A stretch of DNA of 64,000 nt from Bimastos eiseni (GCA_959347315.1 OY365806.1:37703777-37767776), one strand, 5' to 3'. Positions 25,259-38,160 are shown, counted from the stretch's first letter. A program made the numbers and translations. The notes: generated by a model not told the origin, from the sequence alone.

Positions 25259-25545
25259 TGATAATAATACTGATAGTGATAATAATAATATTTTGATAAT
25301 AATAAAAATAGTGATAATGATTATAGAAATAATACTTAATAATGATAATATTAATCATAATAAAAATTATAATACTAATAAATATTGATAATAATGACAA
25401 TGATGACAATAATAGCAATGATTATAGTAGCAGTAGTAATAGTAGCAATAATGACAATAATGGTACTAAAAGTAATAATAATGATGATAAAAATAATGAT
25501 TGTAGTAATAATAGTAATTATGAAAATAAAAATAGTAGTAATAAA
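25204..25545 (+). repeat. AAT/GAT/AGT triplet block
   Basis: About 340 bp of AAT with GAT, TAGT and AAA variants, opposite in strand sense to the ATT block 300 bp earlier and next to the perfect 29-bp inverted repeat. Confidence 0.95.
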
Positions 25546-25641
25546 AGTTACTTTTGGCTTAATAGAGCTTTGTCAGTTGGTGTCGAGTCAGAAATTGTGT
25601 AATATAAAACGTAAATTCCTTTATGTCATCATTGGATCTTT

Positions 25642-25741
25642 AGGCGCAGATCCATTACTTCTCATACAGAAAACATATTAGCGTTTTATAAATAATCAGT
25701 AAATATTAATAATCTGTATGAGAAGTAATGGATCTGCGCCT
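25642..25741. repeat. Perfect 29-bp inverted repeat, 42-nt loop
   Basis: The 29 bases at 25642-25670 (starting AGGCGCAGATCC) are exactly repeated in reverse complement at 25713-25741. The arms are not low-complexity, unlike the AAT/ATT repeats beside them. Foldback element or inverted duplication. No ORF. Confidence 0.95.
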
Positions 25742-25844
25742 CGTGACAGATAATTGTTCCTCGACTCTTATTGCTGTGAAGATTCTAATTGCGAGATGAA
25801 TCTTAAAACCTTACGATGGCAAAGCACATCCGATAAAGGAGCGT

Positions 25845-25955
25845 GCGTGTAACTCACACCACTGCTTGCACTCTAGCAGTGCCAGTCCAAACCTAGGATA
25901 AAAGAGCAGGGCGACGCTTTTTGTTTGCACACAGTATCGTTAAAGTGAAACAACT
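25845..25955 (+). mobile_element. SINE fragment (same family)
   Basis: Contains CAGTGCCAGTCCAAACCTAG, GGGCGACGC and CAGTATCGTTAAAG in the order and spacing of the other copies. The tRNA head is missing. Confidence 0.65.
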
Positions 25956-26553
25956 ACTATTATCGTATTGTATTTACATAATTCTAAAGCGCCTCTCCCA
26001 GTACGAACTAATCAGAGGCATTCTCAGTGCGAGAAGCCCCATGGGAATAGGGACGTCTTAAGAATAAGAATGCGGGTAGCAGCTGAAGCACCTCAAATTA
26101 TAAAAGAGCGTTGTCGGTTTAACCATTTCTTTATTTGTGGGAGAGTCATGTTTGTGGATTTATGCAAAGCCACGCATGCATTGGGTTATAAAGTTATGAA
26201 CCTAAGACCCATGAGTTCATTGGGCTGATTCTCCGCTAACTGAAAATTATTTCGCATTTGTCGACCATGCGTCCATAGGCACGGATAGAACACACGCTAC
26301 AAGTAGTGAATGATATCCCAGTAACTATTATTTTATAATATCGTATTTCTGAGCGTGTCAATAACATCTCCTTCAGGCTTGAATTACAGCCTAGCAGAGC
26401 AGGGGAGGTTCAGCATCATGGACTGTTCTTCTCCACTTGACTCTGTCGACCTTCTTTTTCAATTTTAAAATCTTCAGGTCATTTTGAATCGTATCTTTCC
26501 ATCTCTTCTTACGACGTAACTCTAGCGAATGGATACTAACTGTAAACTGTACA

Positions 26554-27342
26554 GCAGAGTTGAGATTGGGTCGGGTCCCAGACCCAGACCCATTTCGACC
26601 CAACATTTCTTGCAGAGCTAAATTTTCAACGCTGTGCTTTTCATAACGATTCGTTATGGTGCATCTCAAGGCACCTGAGTTTGGAAAGAACATCAGAAGA
26701 CACTACAAGCCGATCGCAAAACCGTTTTAACCTGATACGCATGATTGACTTCTGAGACTAATAATCGGACGCATTTAAGTACCCCACTTTTTGAGTCAGA
26801 AGTTAATCGCGCAACTTGATGATACCCTTTCGGAGATTTACATGAATAGTCATTAAATACAATTAATATATATATATATATATATGAGAGAGAGGCAGAG
26901 AAGGGACGAGAGAGAGAGAGAGAGAGCAAGAGATACAGAGATACAGAGAGCGATAGAGTCATGTTTGTAAATGTCTCGTGTTCTCTTGCATGCGGGTCGA
27001 TCTTTACGTTCTAATAATATCTGGAATAATTTATATATATTAATGAAGAAAGTAAGTTTAAAGCAAAATAAGTGGGATAAATGAAGGGTGTCTTCCCTGA
27101 TACGTTCTCAACAAATCAATATTATTATCAAATACGGCTGTGTTGCGTTTTACAACATTGGAATTTGACGAAAATAATATTAGTAAAATTAGCACTAAAC
27201 GCAGGTCGGGTCGGATTGGATCGGGTCATGCACGTCATTGTTCGAGTCGAGTCGTGTCGGGTTTGATGTTTGGGTCAGAAGTCGGGTCGGGTCTGTTTTT
27301 ATTGGGTCGGGTCGTGAAAATTGGACCCGGAAACAACTCTGC
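26554..27342. mobile_element. Possible hAT-like element with GGGTC subterminal repeats
   Basis: GCAGAGTTG at the left and CAACTCTGC at the right form a 9-bp inverted repeat. Inside both ends are dense GGGTC/GACCC repeats (GATTGGGTCGGGTCCC; TTGGGTCGGGTCGTG). The 8-base flanks match at only 5 of 8 positions. No transposase is seen. Confidence 0.4.
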
Positions 27343-27349
27343 AGTAAAA

Positions 27350-28102
27350 TTCATCGCTATTACTTTTTCACTCGTGTTGCTCAAAAGTCAAAACCTCTTC
27401 TGGGTACCAACCAGCATCGGACAACCTCCTTAGTTTTGTATCGGATCGTATCTAAGAATTTACATAGCGCTTCTTGCAGTATCTATAGGCCTACCAGCTA
27501 TTCAGAGACGCTCTCGTACACAATATTAGCAGACAACGACTGAAATAGACCGGTCAATTATCAGTCTACACATGTATACTCCGAATCGGATTGGACAATG
27601 GTCCGTGGAGAATTTTACCAGTTGGATTGATCAGCTGACATGAGACACAAGACTGACAGTTGAACGCTGATGACTGAGTTTGTTGCCTCAGTGGAAATTT
27701 ACCGGACGTCGTCGTCGTGACTGATGTCCAGCGGGGTTTCTTTGACTCGTGTGGCTGGCGAAACGAGCGAAAAAGCGTCAGACATGCATAAAATATGCGA
27801 ACTGACGACAGCATGCAGACTTTACGAGAGAAGACCAGTACATCCATTTATGGTGGAATGTACCATTAATTTAGAGAAGGCCTAATGGAACGCGGACGGC
27901 GAAATGGCAGAAAGAGCACTTTGACCATTGCCCGCCTCGGTCTCGCTCTCTCCCCTCTCGCCCTCCGTGTTTCTGCCTTTTATCTGTTTCTCTATCTGTC
28001 AGTCTGTTGGTGTATCTCTGCTATTCTCTTTCTATATATTGTTCTCTTCTCCTCCTCCACGATATTGGTGTATGTCTTTGTCTGTCTGTTTCTAGCTCTG
28101 CC

Positions 28103-28177
<75 letters not shown>

Positions 28178-30235
28178 TGTCTCTCTGTCTGCCTCTGTCA
28201 CTCTGAATTCTGTGTTTTTCAAAGTGTTGCCGAATTGTGAGCATTGGCTTATGAATGCAGAAAATGTACGCAAGTCACTGTGCAGACGTGTGTTTTAAGC
28301 ATAAATTATTATGACATGTAGTTGTATGCAGCACACGTACACACAAATATGTATGCAATAAATGCAACTTAGTGCTTATATCCTTCGTGCACAGCGATGT
28401 CACTGATTCGTTTGCCTCGCTCTTTGGTAATGACGACAAATGTGACCGTTGTTTGTGCAATTGCCTGCTGAAGTCCGTGCCCAGATGATGCGCTAACTGG
28501 CGCCGGTGTGATGCTAAATATAATTCGGGAGCAAAAGCGTTCCTACCACGCCCACTTCCGTTGCTATGACTGCACTTTTGCATACTTACGTGCGAAATTC
28601 ATTCGCGTGACAAATATGATTCCAATGGCCAGACGAACTTGTTAACAATTCTATATTAGTTCTGTTTGCTAATGATATTATTATTCATTGTGCATAGAAA
28701 TATTGCAGTTCATGCCTGTCGGTTGTTGGTATAGTGACATGACGATTATAAATTTTGGACAAAAGGCGATTCTTAAAGACGAAGCGGTACTAATATAAGT
28801 TCGTACCAGGAGTATATTCTATTGTTTAAATGATAGTTCCGAGTTTGAAAGTGAATTTATTACCAAAGTGCAGTAGTTTTCCATTTACAAATCTGTCACA
28901 GTAGTAGAGTGTATTTAAAGAAATGTCCTTATTAAACTTTCAAAATGACTTCTGTCCTTGATACGCTTCCCTCAATTACAACGCTGAAGTTCCGCGATCC
29001 TCGCAACTTAATAATATTAGTTTGTAATATATTTCATGCACCTTCATGTACCTTCGATTGCAACTTTCTTGTCAAATTTCGTATCGCGGTCTTCTTTATG
29101 TCGTTTCTATTAGCTGCATGAAACTTACTTTCCCGTTCCTAAGCACGTTCAATAAATTTTCTTGAAACAGATCGACCTCAATTATTCTTATCGGCCATGC
29201 TTTTTGAAACTACTCGTACCGTCGGATCATATAATTGTAATATTGTTTTGTCAATGAAAAGAGGAGGAGCGTTGTTATTTATGACGTCATACGTCACGGG
29301 AACCAATGGCAGATGGTTTCGGAATTATTTTGCAGTGTGCTATATTTTGCCTTACACCTGGTTAGGAGAAGCGCTGGACCTAACGTGACTCCATCATATT
29401 ATTTGCATTCTATTGTTATCGGAGAACAGAGACAATGGAAAAAGCTTCGTCTAAAAGGGCATACAGTCCTAAACACTGGATTCTCATTTGTATTCCTTAA
29501 CAAAGTGAAGGGAAACGTCCAAACAACAGATACTATACGCTGCAATTTATGAGAGGAAGCAGCTGATTATACTATCAACACGTTAAGGTTTCACTGTCAT
29601 GAATGATGGCATCTAATTCTGTGGTTTGTAATTCGTGGTTGGTAGTATACTGAGGCAGTGAGTGAACATCACCGCACGAGACGAAATGTTAAAGCAGTCA
29701 ATTTTTCCTTAATTGTAAGACAATAGAGATAATTATCATCGTCAGTCGTGAGCCAGGTCGATTGTCCTCGACTGCACTAGACACATACTTCTAATTGTAT
29801 AGGTTTACTTCTTGTCTCGGACAACTTTCAGCCATACAGCCTCGCCGCAGGTCGTTAAAGCAGACATTTTCATCACTCAACATAGTACGATTACTATTAC
29901 TACTACGGCTCTTCTGGAAGTGTCTTTCATTGGGAATTCAACTGTTACGTCAGTTAGCTATTTCTCGTAGTAGGAGGGACATCATCCCATCTGCACTGAG
30001 CTACACGTAATTAGTTGGCCGCACATGTGTAGGCCTATGCATTGTGCACGCTTATTGATCAAACAAAGTTGCTGATGTAGTCGATTTGAACTGTGCAATA
30101 TTGTCGATTGTGCTGACAATGTATAAAAGTTTGAGGTGTAGTTTAATACTGGTTCAAAAGAAAGCAAAAAATATTGAATACTTGAACGGTCTCAATGTCA
30201 ATTAATAGCGCGTACAACCAGAAGATAGCATTTTG
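27350..30235. other. No gene seen apart from a CT repeat
   Basis: Open frames at 28275-28583 (minus) and 29197-29552 (plus) have no recognisable motif. The rest is AT-rich. Confidence 0.5.
28105..28195 (+). repeat. CT repeat
   Basis: (CT)n, about 60 bp pure, then CTGTCT variants. Confidence 0.95.
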
Positions 30236-30240
30236 GAAGA

Positions 30241-30241
30241 C

Positions 30242-30277
<36 letters not shown>

Positions 30278-30300
30278 TAATAATAATAATAATAATAAAG
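30241..30300 (+). repeat. AAT repeat, possibly a SINE tail
   Basis: (TAA)n with one ACAA interruption. No SINE body is recognisable upstream. Confidence 0.9.
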
Positions 30301-31439
30301 TAGAGTAAGCAAGTTGAGTTAGGTCACCAGAGAATCAAAATACACCACAATTGCCGTTTTACATCGTCCCTGACACTGTTTCTGGGTTTCTGTTTATACA
30401 ATGATTTAGTTTGATATATACTATTTTCAGTTTTGATGTTCTTTTGGATGTGCGCGACTTCAATCCATAGAGTTGAGAGTCAAGTCCGCAGGAGTCAATT
30501 TTTTTAATCTTGGCACCTATAGTAATTCAAAAGTTCGTGCAGTTCGTGTACTCAGTAATTGCATGTTGTTCCGTGCTTTGTCTTATTGGTGATTACTATA
30601 CACCTCGCCACAATCGTTAACTAAGCCTTACTAAGGTATCATTCCTATGCTGATGATGTCCAAATCTACATATCATTTGACATTTTGTCTTGTTACTAAC
30701 TTGTGCAGCTGTAGTCCATTACCCTTGAAATTGTGTAGCCTGAATAGCGGACAATAAAATTATCCTGGGCACTAAAAAACAATTTAAGAAATGCCAATTC
30801 GTGATTCAGATCTTTGATTCTTGATTCAGATCTTTGATACTGGGTGTCTCGTTTGTTGAATTGGCTGATACTGACGATGCCTTAGAATTAGGCGTTAGGT
30901 ATCCTCTTCTGTAAGTATGATGATGATGACGATGATGATGATGGTGGTGGTGGTGGTGATGGTGATGATGATCGTGATGTGCGTTAATAAAATTATATCC
31001 ATTGTCTGTCCATTCAACGTTTCGTTTATGTTATTCATTCTCAAGTAAAAGGATTTACATCTGATGTTGACCTGATTTTAACGCGTCATCGGTTGATGAT
31101 GCCTTCTGCATTGGACATTTTCATCACAAATTAATAATAACAATATTCCAGTCTCTTGAGAACTTAATTCTAAGACTAACAACAACAACAGCAACAACAA
31201 CACTCTTAATTTTAGAAACATTGTCGGAGGATAAAATAATATCCGGTTAAATTTCCAGTCAATTCTTTTCGGTCCCGGAAATATTCCAGACTTCCGGCGA
31301 CCAAGCGGAAGTAGTATGTCGGCGTTGAAAGCGAATTGATGACCGACAGACTCAAGTGAATTCCTACCACGCGTCCAAAATTTACCCCACCCGTCTGTTC
31401 CAGTTTGCGATGCAATATGTCAAACAGAAGAGCAACACA

Positions 31440-31612
31440 ATACAATGCAAAACATTATTGTCCAGTATACAAAACTGTGACGCGTATTAAAGTCAATGTA
31501 TTTGAGTAAACTAAGATGCAATACAATGATACATACAATGCGATGCCACGATATGCAATGCGATGCAACGCAGATAGAATAATGTAAAACCTAAAATATT
31601 GCATTGCAATGA
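31440..31612 (+). repeat. Diverged ATGCA/ATGCGA pentamer-like repeat
   Basis: CAATGCAA, CAATGCGATG and ATGCAATGCGATGCAACG words over about 170 bp. Confidence 0.6.
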
Positions 31613-32082
31613 CAGGAACGTATTTTGGTCGGATATCAATGATCGATATATGGCATGGCCACAACTCAACGCATAGCAAGCAATGCAGTTCAGTCTTCTT
31701 CAATGTATTCCAGTACAAAAAAAAAAAGTTTGTAGCAGCTTTATATCCAACCGAAGCTGGTTGGAATATCAAAAGAAGTCGGCATGATCTAAAGAGACAG
31801 GAGAATCAAACAGAGACGGCAAGATCATAAGATAAGGCAAGATCAAAGGGACGGCACGATCAAAAGGTACATGCAGAGGTCGCACGAAGCGGAAGAACCT
31901 TATGAAACAGTTCAGCTGAATCTGGCAGGAAATTGATCTATATGAACAGTCGAGAATTGGATGTCGGTTTATCTCATCGTTTTCTCTCTGTCTAGGCCTA
32001 CTGTATTACAAACTACACATACGATATATACATGTATATACATGTATATACATGTATATGTAATATACATATATATATACAT

Positions 32083-32125
32083 GATTGGCTAAAAGCTATA
32101 TATATTTAAATAGCCAATCATAGAA
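32083..32125. repeat. Short inverted repeat around an AT palindrome
   Basis: ATGATTGGCTA and TAGCCAATCAT flank an AT-rich loop. The piece has CCAAT-like words on both strands. Possibly a tiny foldback element. Confidence 0.6.
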
Positions 32126-32835
32126 GTAAGCGAAGAAAGAGAGCTGTCTTTATATGGACCTGAACTTGTGATATCTCGTATGATATTCAAGAACATTCAC
32201 CACTATAGTCTATCGCCAGCAACTTACACCTAATTGTGTCTAGGCCAAAAACAAATATACGACATGTCTGCATTCAGATATAATCAAGCCTACAATCGCA
32301 AATAAGAGAGCCTCTGTTCTGAGGACTGATATTTATAGCGCTACAAAAGTTACTGCAATTTGCAGACATTAATACTTACATAGCCTAAACATGGGAATGG
32401 TATGCAAATAGACAGACAGACAGACAGATGGATTGGCAGACGAACAAGCAGACGGACAGACACACAAATGAACAGATGAGTAACTGTGTAGGCCTATTAT
32501 GTAGGTCCTTACTGTTCTCTCGGACTAAGCAAGTTCGATGTCACTGAGACTGAAATTGACAGTTACGAACCGACCAACGAACGACGCGCCCCCCCCTTCA
32601 CGACCTCCCCTTCACGACCCCCACCTTCTATCACTCTAAACATCGGTCAAACAAAGACGTCTCCAATATTCTACCTCGTTGACAGACACGTTCATATAAT
32701 ATTAAAAAAGCAAAGAATGAGATACATGAAGGTTGTTGTATAATTATATATGCATGTAGGCTGGAAGATACATAATCATCTGCAGCTGTATGCGTGTGTG
32801 TATGTGCGTTGGTGTGTGTGTATTTGTGTGTGTGC

Positions 32836-33010
32836 AGGGGTGTAACAAGCGAGGGGCAGGAGGGGCACCGCCCCCCCCCCCAGTTTTAGTGCTCAGTGCC
32901 CCCCATGTGCCCCCAAATCGGTTCTTTTTTATGTTTATCCAATGGATTTTAAAGAATACTTTTGTTAAGATAATTTGTACCCCCTCCCCATTGATCAAAT
33001 TTCTGGGTGA
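32836..33010 (+). mobile_element. Possible transposon end with C-run
   Basis: GCAGGGGTGTAACAAGCGAG, a run of C, CAGTGCCCCCCATGTGCC and CCAAATCGGTT. This G/C-run pattern recurs at ends of repeats in marine invertebrates, as far as I recall. No second end was found. A similar GGGGCCC-type piece lies at 13412-13490. Confidence 0.3.
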
Positions 33011-33599
33011 GCAAAATTCAAAAATGCACCGAAGTGAATCCGGTATAATAGAGGGAATAATATTTACGATGTTAACCTTCCTTCCTACTTCTCCTCTTCT
33101 TCGAGACTTTCCAGATCAGGTGTTTGACTTCTCAGGTCGTGTGTTTAGGTATTGATCCTGGTATTGAAGGCATCGCTTGAGGGTCCACCAAGGAGCAATA
33201 CGTTGTGGAATAGAGAACTTCCCATCTCTGGCTGTGATCATCTCTCGAATTACCTGCTGCAACCGTGATCTGATTTAAGGAGGAAGGAAACTTCCGCATC
33301 ACCGCTTCTCACTATCCTGCTTCAGCTTAAGACGCGTTATATTGCTTCGAATGGCTCCGAAGGCTGTTTCATTCTGCGTTAAAAAAAATAGTTTCCATTG
33401 GGAACATACCTTGCTCAGTCAACTATAGGCCTACTTACATTGCGGCAAAATAATTGGTCTAAGTACATCGTTAAAAAACTCTAATGCAAGGTGTTGTTTC
33501 TTTCCTCTTTCTGTTTCTCTGTCTTTTCTTTCTTGTCCTTCTGCTTTTCTGCTTCCTTCTCCTTTTCGTAACTCTCTTCTTCTTCCTCTTCCTCCTCGT

Positions 33600-33893
33600 C
33601 TTTTGCCTTCCTCTTCTTCTTCTTCTTCTTCTTCTTTTTATCTATCCTTCTTCTTTTTCATCATCATCATCACCATCATCTTCATCATCATCATCAACAT
33701 CATCATCACCATCATCATCATCATCATCATCACCACCATCATCTTCATCATCATCATCACCACCATCATCATCATCATCACCATCATCTTCATCATCATC
33801 ATCAACATCATCATCACCATCATCATCATCATCACCACCATCATCTTCATCATCATCATCATCATCATCATCAACATCATCATCACCATCATC

Positions 33894-33924
<31 letters not shown>

Positions 33925-34035
33925 CCACCATCATCTTCATCATCATCATCAACATCATCATCACCATCATCATCGTCAATGTCATCGTCGTCGTCGTCAT
34001 CATCATCATCATCATCATCATCTTCTTCATCTTGT
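33600..34035 (+). repeat. Large ATC/TTC-triplet block
   Basis: About 430 bp of ATC with ACC, TTC and AAC variants, preceded by pyrimidine-rich CTT repeats. The variant triplets recur in a longer pattern (ATCACCATCATC, ATCTTCATC, ATCAACATC), pointing to unequal exchange. The serine-, isoleucine- and methionine-rich ORFs on it are not genes. Confidence 0.95.
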
Positions 34036-34039
34036 TCTT

Positions 34040-36130
34040 CTTTTCATACTTTCCTGCTTCTACTGCTATCTCTACATCTTTATATCCTCTTCTGACTCAT
34101 TCTTCACCTATCCAGAAATGGGATGTCAGCACTGGTTCCCTACGTAGGATTGAGCCTCGAAGTTGAGACGATGTATGGTAACTCGCGCAGTCAGAATGGA
34201 TTTACTCTGCGCTGCCTTTGCTACGAAGATGCATTAAGACGAGGCATTAAGGGTCGAGTCCTTCGATCACATGCAACCATGTAAGCGACATCTGACAATG
34301 GGTTTTTCCGGTTAATGGAGCCGACAGTTCCTGCTCTGAACAGATGTCGTCACTGAACCCTGTTAACTCCATTGCCAGATGGATGTTGAAGTAGCAAATA
34401 CATTTCCAGAATACAATGCTGTCTGTTAAATGTGGGACATTTTTTAACATTTCTGTTTCAGTGAGTGATCGGGTAAGTAGGCGAAGGTCAATGAGAAAGA
34501 GAGGAAGAGAGAAACAGACAGACAGCCAGACAGACAGAGAGAGAGAGAACGTGATTGATTAAATGATTGATTGATTTGCTTGCTGATTGTGGAACCAGAG
34601 AGCGAGTGAGTAAGTAATTGAATAAGAGACTTAGTGATTCTGAATAGCAGATATCATTCGCTGGCAGATGAATAGTGTCCCATCCTTTGTAGATATTAGG
34701 CTGAATACTCTGAGCTGATGTGATTTGACCTTCACAACAATAATTGGTTCGACGATTTCATAAACGGTAAAGCAGATGTTAGCATTTCTTATTCATAGTG
34801 GAGCTGAACAAATGCATAGACAATTAAATGAGTTACATCATATATGGACCTAAACTCTGCCACTGTGCGCACTCTAACAATGCCAGTCCCAAGCCTGGAT
34901 AGAGGAGGAGGTTGACGCCAATAATCTTTGTCGTTTCCACAGTGTCGTTAAACTGAATCTACCGCCATTTTTGGAGGCACAAAACTGTTTGTCTGTCGTG
35001 CAATCAGAAGATGTTTGATTTCTAAATGTTGCTAATCGATCCCTGCGTGTAGAAATTTGATGTATGGTCATTTAACGGTTCATTTGAATTAACATACAAT
35101 CGAAAATTACCGATTGTGTTTTAGTCGAGTACAAGCACTACGTTATTAATGGGGCGATTGGGATGCCCAACGTCATCAACACATGAAGAGAAGTAACACT
35201 GTGGAGACCACATTGGATACGGCTGGATGGAGAAGAAAGGAGAAAAAGATAGCCATAAATGGATAAAGACTTAGGAAGAGATGAAGGGGAAAGATAGATG
35301 GATGTCTAGAGACGTGGGGTTGTTATGGACACCAAAGCTGCAGTCCACATAGACCCATATTCTTCTTTTTCACTCAGAGTAGATCTTCAACAACTACTTT
35401 TTAGGCTGGTCCATTTACGATCTCGATCTGTGACCTACACAGAGGAGAAATTCTTGCATTCATCAATCATGCGGTCAGTGCTGTTGCTGACCATTGCTGA
35501 CCATTGCAATTGGTGTGTAACAGTGGGAAGCATCATGCGCTGTTGTTATTTTGGTCTGGACGGTGTTTCGTAGTAAACGCAATTCCATCTAATCGTATAT
35601 CTTGTCCATTCTAGTTTAGTCTTGCCCAGTGCAACTTGCAATCGGCCTATTAGGTCTATTCCAGTACATTCTAGGATTGTACGGATGGTTGTAGTCTATA
35701 TCTATTCCAGCCGATACTAGTCTAGTTTAGTGTAGTCCAGCATATGATCTGTATTTTTGTCTAGCAAAGGGTTGTTTGAGTGCAGCCCTTGACATTCCCA
35801 ACTTGTATAGCTTCATTGATTTGTTCATATTGCAAATACAGGTTTTTGCACGTCGACCACTTTAAGTCCTCAGTGCTCTTCCATCGTTTGGAAAAAAATA
35901 CGACTGTTCCGTGCTCGTGTTCCAAGTGCATTACTCATTTTTTGCTTTTTAGTGCTAGATTTGCTTTGTTCGGTGTACATTGTGCTTAGGCAAACATGCA
36001 GGCCAATCTTTAGTCTAAAACAGAGGTTCACAGATGTGTTGTTTAGTACTACATAGCATATAGTAAGTGGTGCTAATTGACCTAGTAATTACAGTACCTA
36101 TTGTTAAATAGCAATAGCATTTATAAAATT
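34040..36130. other. No gene seen apart from a SINE piece
   Basis: 35,590-35,770 repeats TAGTCTAGTTTAGT-like words. Otherwise featureless up to the hAT-like element. Confidence 0.55.
34855..34965 (+). mobile_element. SINE fragment (same family)
   Basis: Contains AATGCCAGTCCCAAGCCTGG, TGACGCC and CAGTGTCGTTAAACTG in family order. The head is missing. Confidence 0.65.
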
Positions 36131-36133
36131 GGT

Positions 36134-36141
36134 GGTACAAC
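36134..36141. repeat. Left 8-bp target duplication of the hAT-like element
   Basis: GGTACAAC, identical to 37504-37511. Confidence 0.75.
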
Positions 36142-36194
36142 TAGTGGCGGCGCTGCATGGACGCAAAATACGCAATTGCGTCCCAAAAAAGATG

Positions 36195-36455
36195 AAATAT
36201 GACTACAAACATTTGGACAAACTTATCTAACGAAGCAAAAGAAATAAAAATATTTCACCAAATAATTTGTAAATAGAATGAAATTTTCAACTTCGTCAAA
36301 ACATACATTTATTTACTTAGGAGATCTACTTACGCTATATTGATGCTTTCCAGACTCAGAACAGCTAATATATATATTAACGGCTTTCCATAGCGGACGA
36401 TAGTCGGACATTTCCTGTTTAAACACGTTCTGTTTTCATTTTGGTTTTGTAACGT
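36195..36455 (+). repeat. Diverged direct repeat inside the hAT-like element, copy 1
   Basis: Shares with 37225-37465 the ordered blocks AAATTTTCAACTTCG, ACTCAGAA-AGCTAATATA, ACGGCTTTCCATA-CGGACG and CCTGTTTAAA-ACGTT. The two copies are clearly related but not identical, so the duplication is not recent. Confidence 0.7.
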
Positions 36456-36938
36456 AACTCAGGGTTAGTTGCTCTTCGCCAATGAGGTATTAATTTGTGG
36501 TGAACCTCAATCCTACCCTTCGGTATCGGTTGCGGCAATTCTGGTTCACCTTCCCTTAATTCTCTGGTACCCTCAGAAGGCCGCAATATTGTTTTGCCCA
36601 GGTCCGACTATCCGCGAGGCAAGTCTGGCTTGTTGGCGCAGATATGAGGAAGATTGCCAATGTCAACGATCGGAGCTCATTACAAATAACTTCGACTCGA
36701 TCCCGACTGATTTATCTTTATTTCTTCGATAAAATCCACAGTCATCGAACAGTTATTTTACAGAACGCTGTCTTTACAACTACTACGACAACGACGACAT
36801 ACGACTGCCCTTTATCATACAGCGACGGACTATCATAACTTCCGACGACTCTCTCTACTCCCGTGACTCTCCCTTTTTCACTCTGACTGCACACACACTC
36901 TACACTCCACACACGTCCTATATATATACCCGAAGCCA

Positions 36939-36990
36939 AGCGAGACATTGTAGCGAGACATTGTAGCGAGACATTGTAGCGAGACATTGT
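36939..36990 (+). repeat. Four perfect copies of a 13-bp unit
   Basis: AGCGAGACATTGT repeated four times without mismatch, in the interior of the hAT-like element. Confidence 0.95.
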
Positions 36991-37224
36991 ACACAATAAT
37001 TGCTTATCAGCTAGGCAATTTTGCCACAGTTTTAAATTACTGTTTAAAATTGCAAATTTGCTTTTACATTCTTTTTTCAATTTTGTAAATGCGTTAGATG
37101 TAGTTGTGCAGATATTTTAAGTTCACGTTGCAGAAGTTTAGTAGGTCCTACTGCAGTTTACAGTATTAAAATTAGACCTAGACAATGTCCAACTAAAACG
37201 GTCAGCAATCACCAGTAATATTTC

Positions 37225-37465
37225 TACAGCAATTTTTAACGAAATTAAAGACATTAAAATATTGAACCAAATAATATGTAAATATATTGAAATTTTCAAC
37301 TTCGCCAGAACATACTTAGGCCTACCTATTATAGTACTTACGGTGTATCGATGTTTTTGAGACTCAGAATAGCTAATATATAATAACGGCTTTCCATAAC
37401 GGACGATAATTGAACATTACCTGTTTAAAAACGTTATGTTTTCATTTTGCTTTTAAATTAAAGTT
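37225..37465 (+). repeat. Diverged direct repeat inside the hAT-like element, copy 2
   Basis: Second copy of the 36195-36455 block in the same direction, ending about 40 bp before the right terminus. Confidence 0.7.
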
Positions 37466-37503
37466 TAAAATTGCGTACCAAAATTTCAAGGCCAGCGCCA
37501 CTA

Positions 37504-37511
37504 GGTACAAC
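37504..37511. repeat. Right 8-bp target duplication of the hAT-like element
   Basis: GGTACAAC directly after the terminal CGCCACTA. Confidence 0.75.
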
Positions 37512-38160
37512 ATTGTTAGTATTACATTGCTATAGTATTAGTATTAACACCGTGACTGCCGAGGGTTACAAGTATGGTCGTCCAGGGGGCACCATGGCTG
37601 AAATGTTCAGTCCCACATAGAGCATAATTTATAGTAAGTGAAGACAATCACTATATGCCTGAGCGTTCCTCCAATAAAGACGAACCCATACTCCATACGC
37701 CGTGAAAGCATGATCGTTATATTCCACAAGCAGACAATCTAGCGCCAAAATCCTTTTGATTAAAATGCTGTAATTTTTTAATGTATTGTTCACCTGAGTG
37801 CGGAAATGAAGTTGATTAAATAAAGCATATATAGTTGTATTTGCTTATATTTCACGTAGGCCTGGTATTACATTGCCACTACTATTACATTAGTATATAT
37901 TTCATATGTAGCTAGCTATACGATTATAGTATACTTGCCTAGAGATAGTAAATAGCTGGTTGGTCTATTACATAGGTGAATACCAATGAAAAAATGATCT
38001 TGTACTTTTTATAATTTTGGGCCGTAGGCCCTAAAGCCCGTAGGTGACCATTTTGTACATTTGACCGATTGTTCTCCATGCTTTTCGGTCCTGGGCCTTC
38101 GCTCGTGTGACGTCCGAGCCGGTGTGTTGTCACGATGTATGTATATTGGATTTCTGTCAT

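Larger units (their letters stand above)
30976..32830. other. No gene seen
   Basis: Holds the ATGCA-type diverged repeat, an ATACATGTATAT cluster near 32030-32085, a short inverted repeat and a GACA repeat (32405-32440). Confidence 0.55.
36142..37503. mobile_element. hAT-like non-autonomous DNA transposon, 1,362 bp
   Basis: The ends are inverted: TAGTGGCGGCGCTG at the left and CAGCGCCACTA at the right. Each is flanked by the exact 8-bp duplication GGTACAAC (36134-36141 and 37504-37511). An 8-bp duplication with TA-G-G-type ends is typical of hAT elements. No transposase ORF is present. The interior contains a diverged direct repeat (about 36195-36455 and 37225-37465) and four copies of a 13-bp unit. 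Confidence 0.75.

Noticed and set aside
27200..27330. Telomere-like GGGTC repeats
   Set aside because: Not regular, not the animal telomere unit, and the pattern sits inside a possible transposon end.
33484..34095. Ser-rich ORF of 203 codons and Ile/Met-rich ORFs on the same bases
   Set aside because: Products of the ATC/TTC repeat block. No splice sites, no conserved motif, open in several frames.
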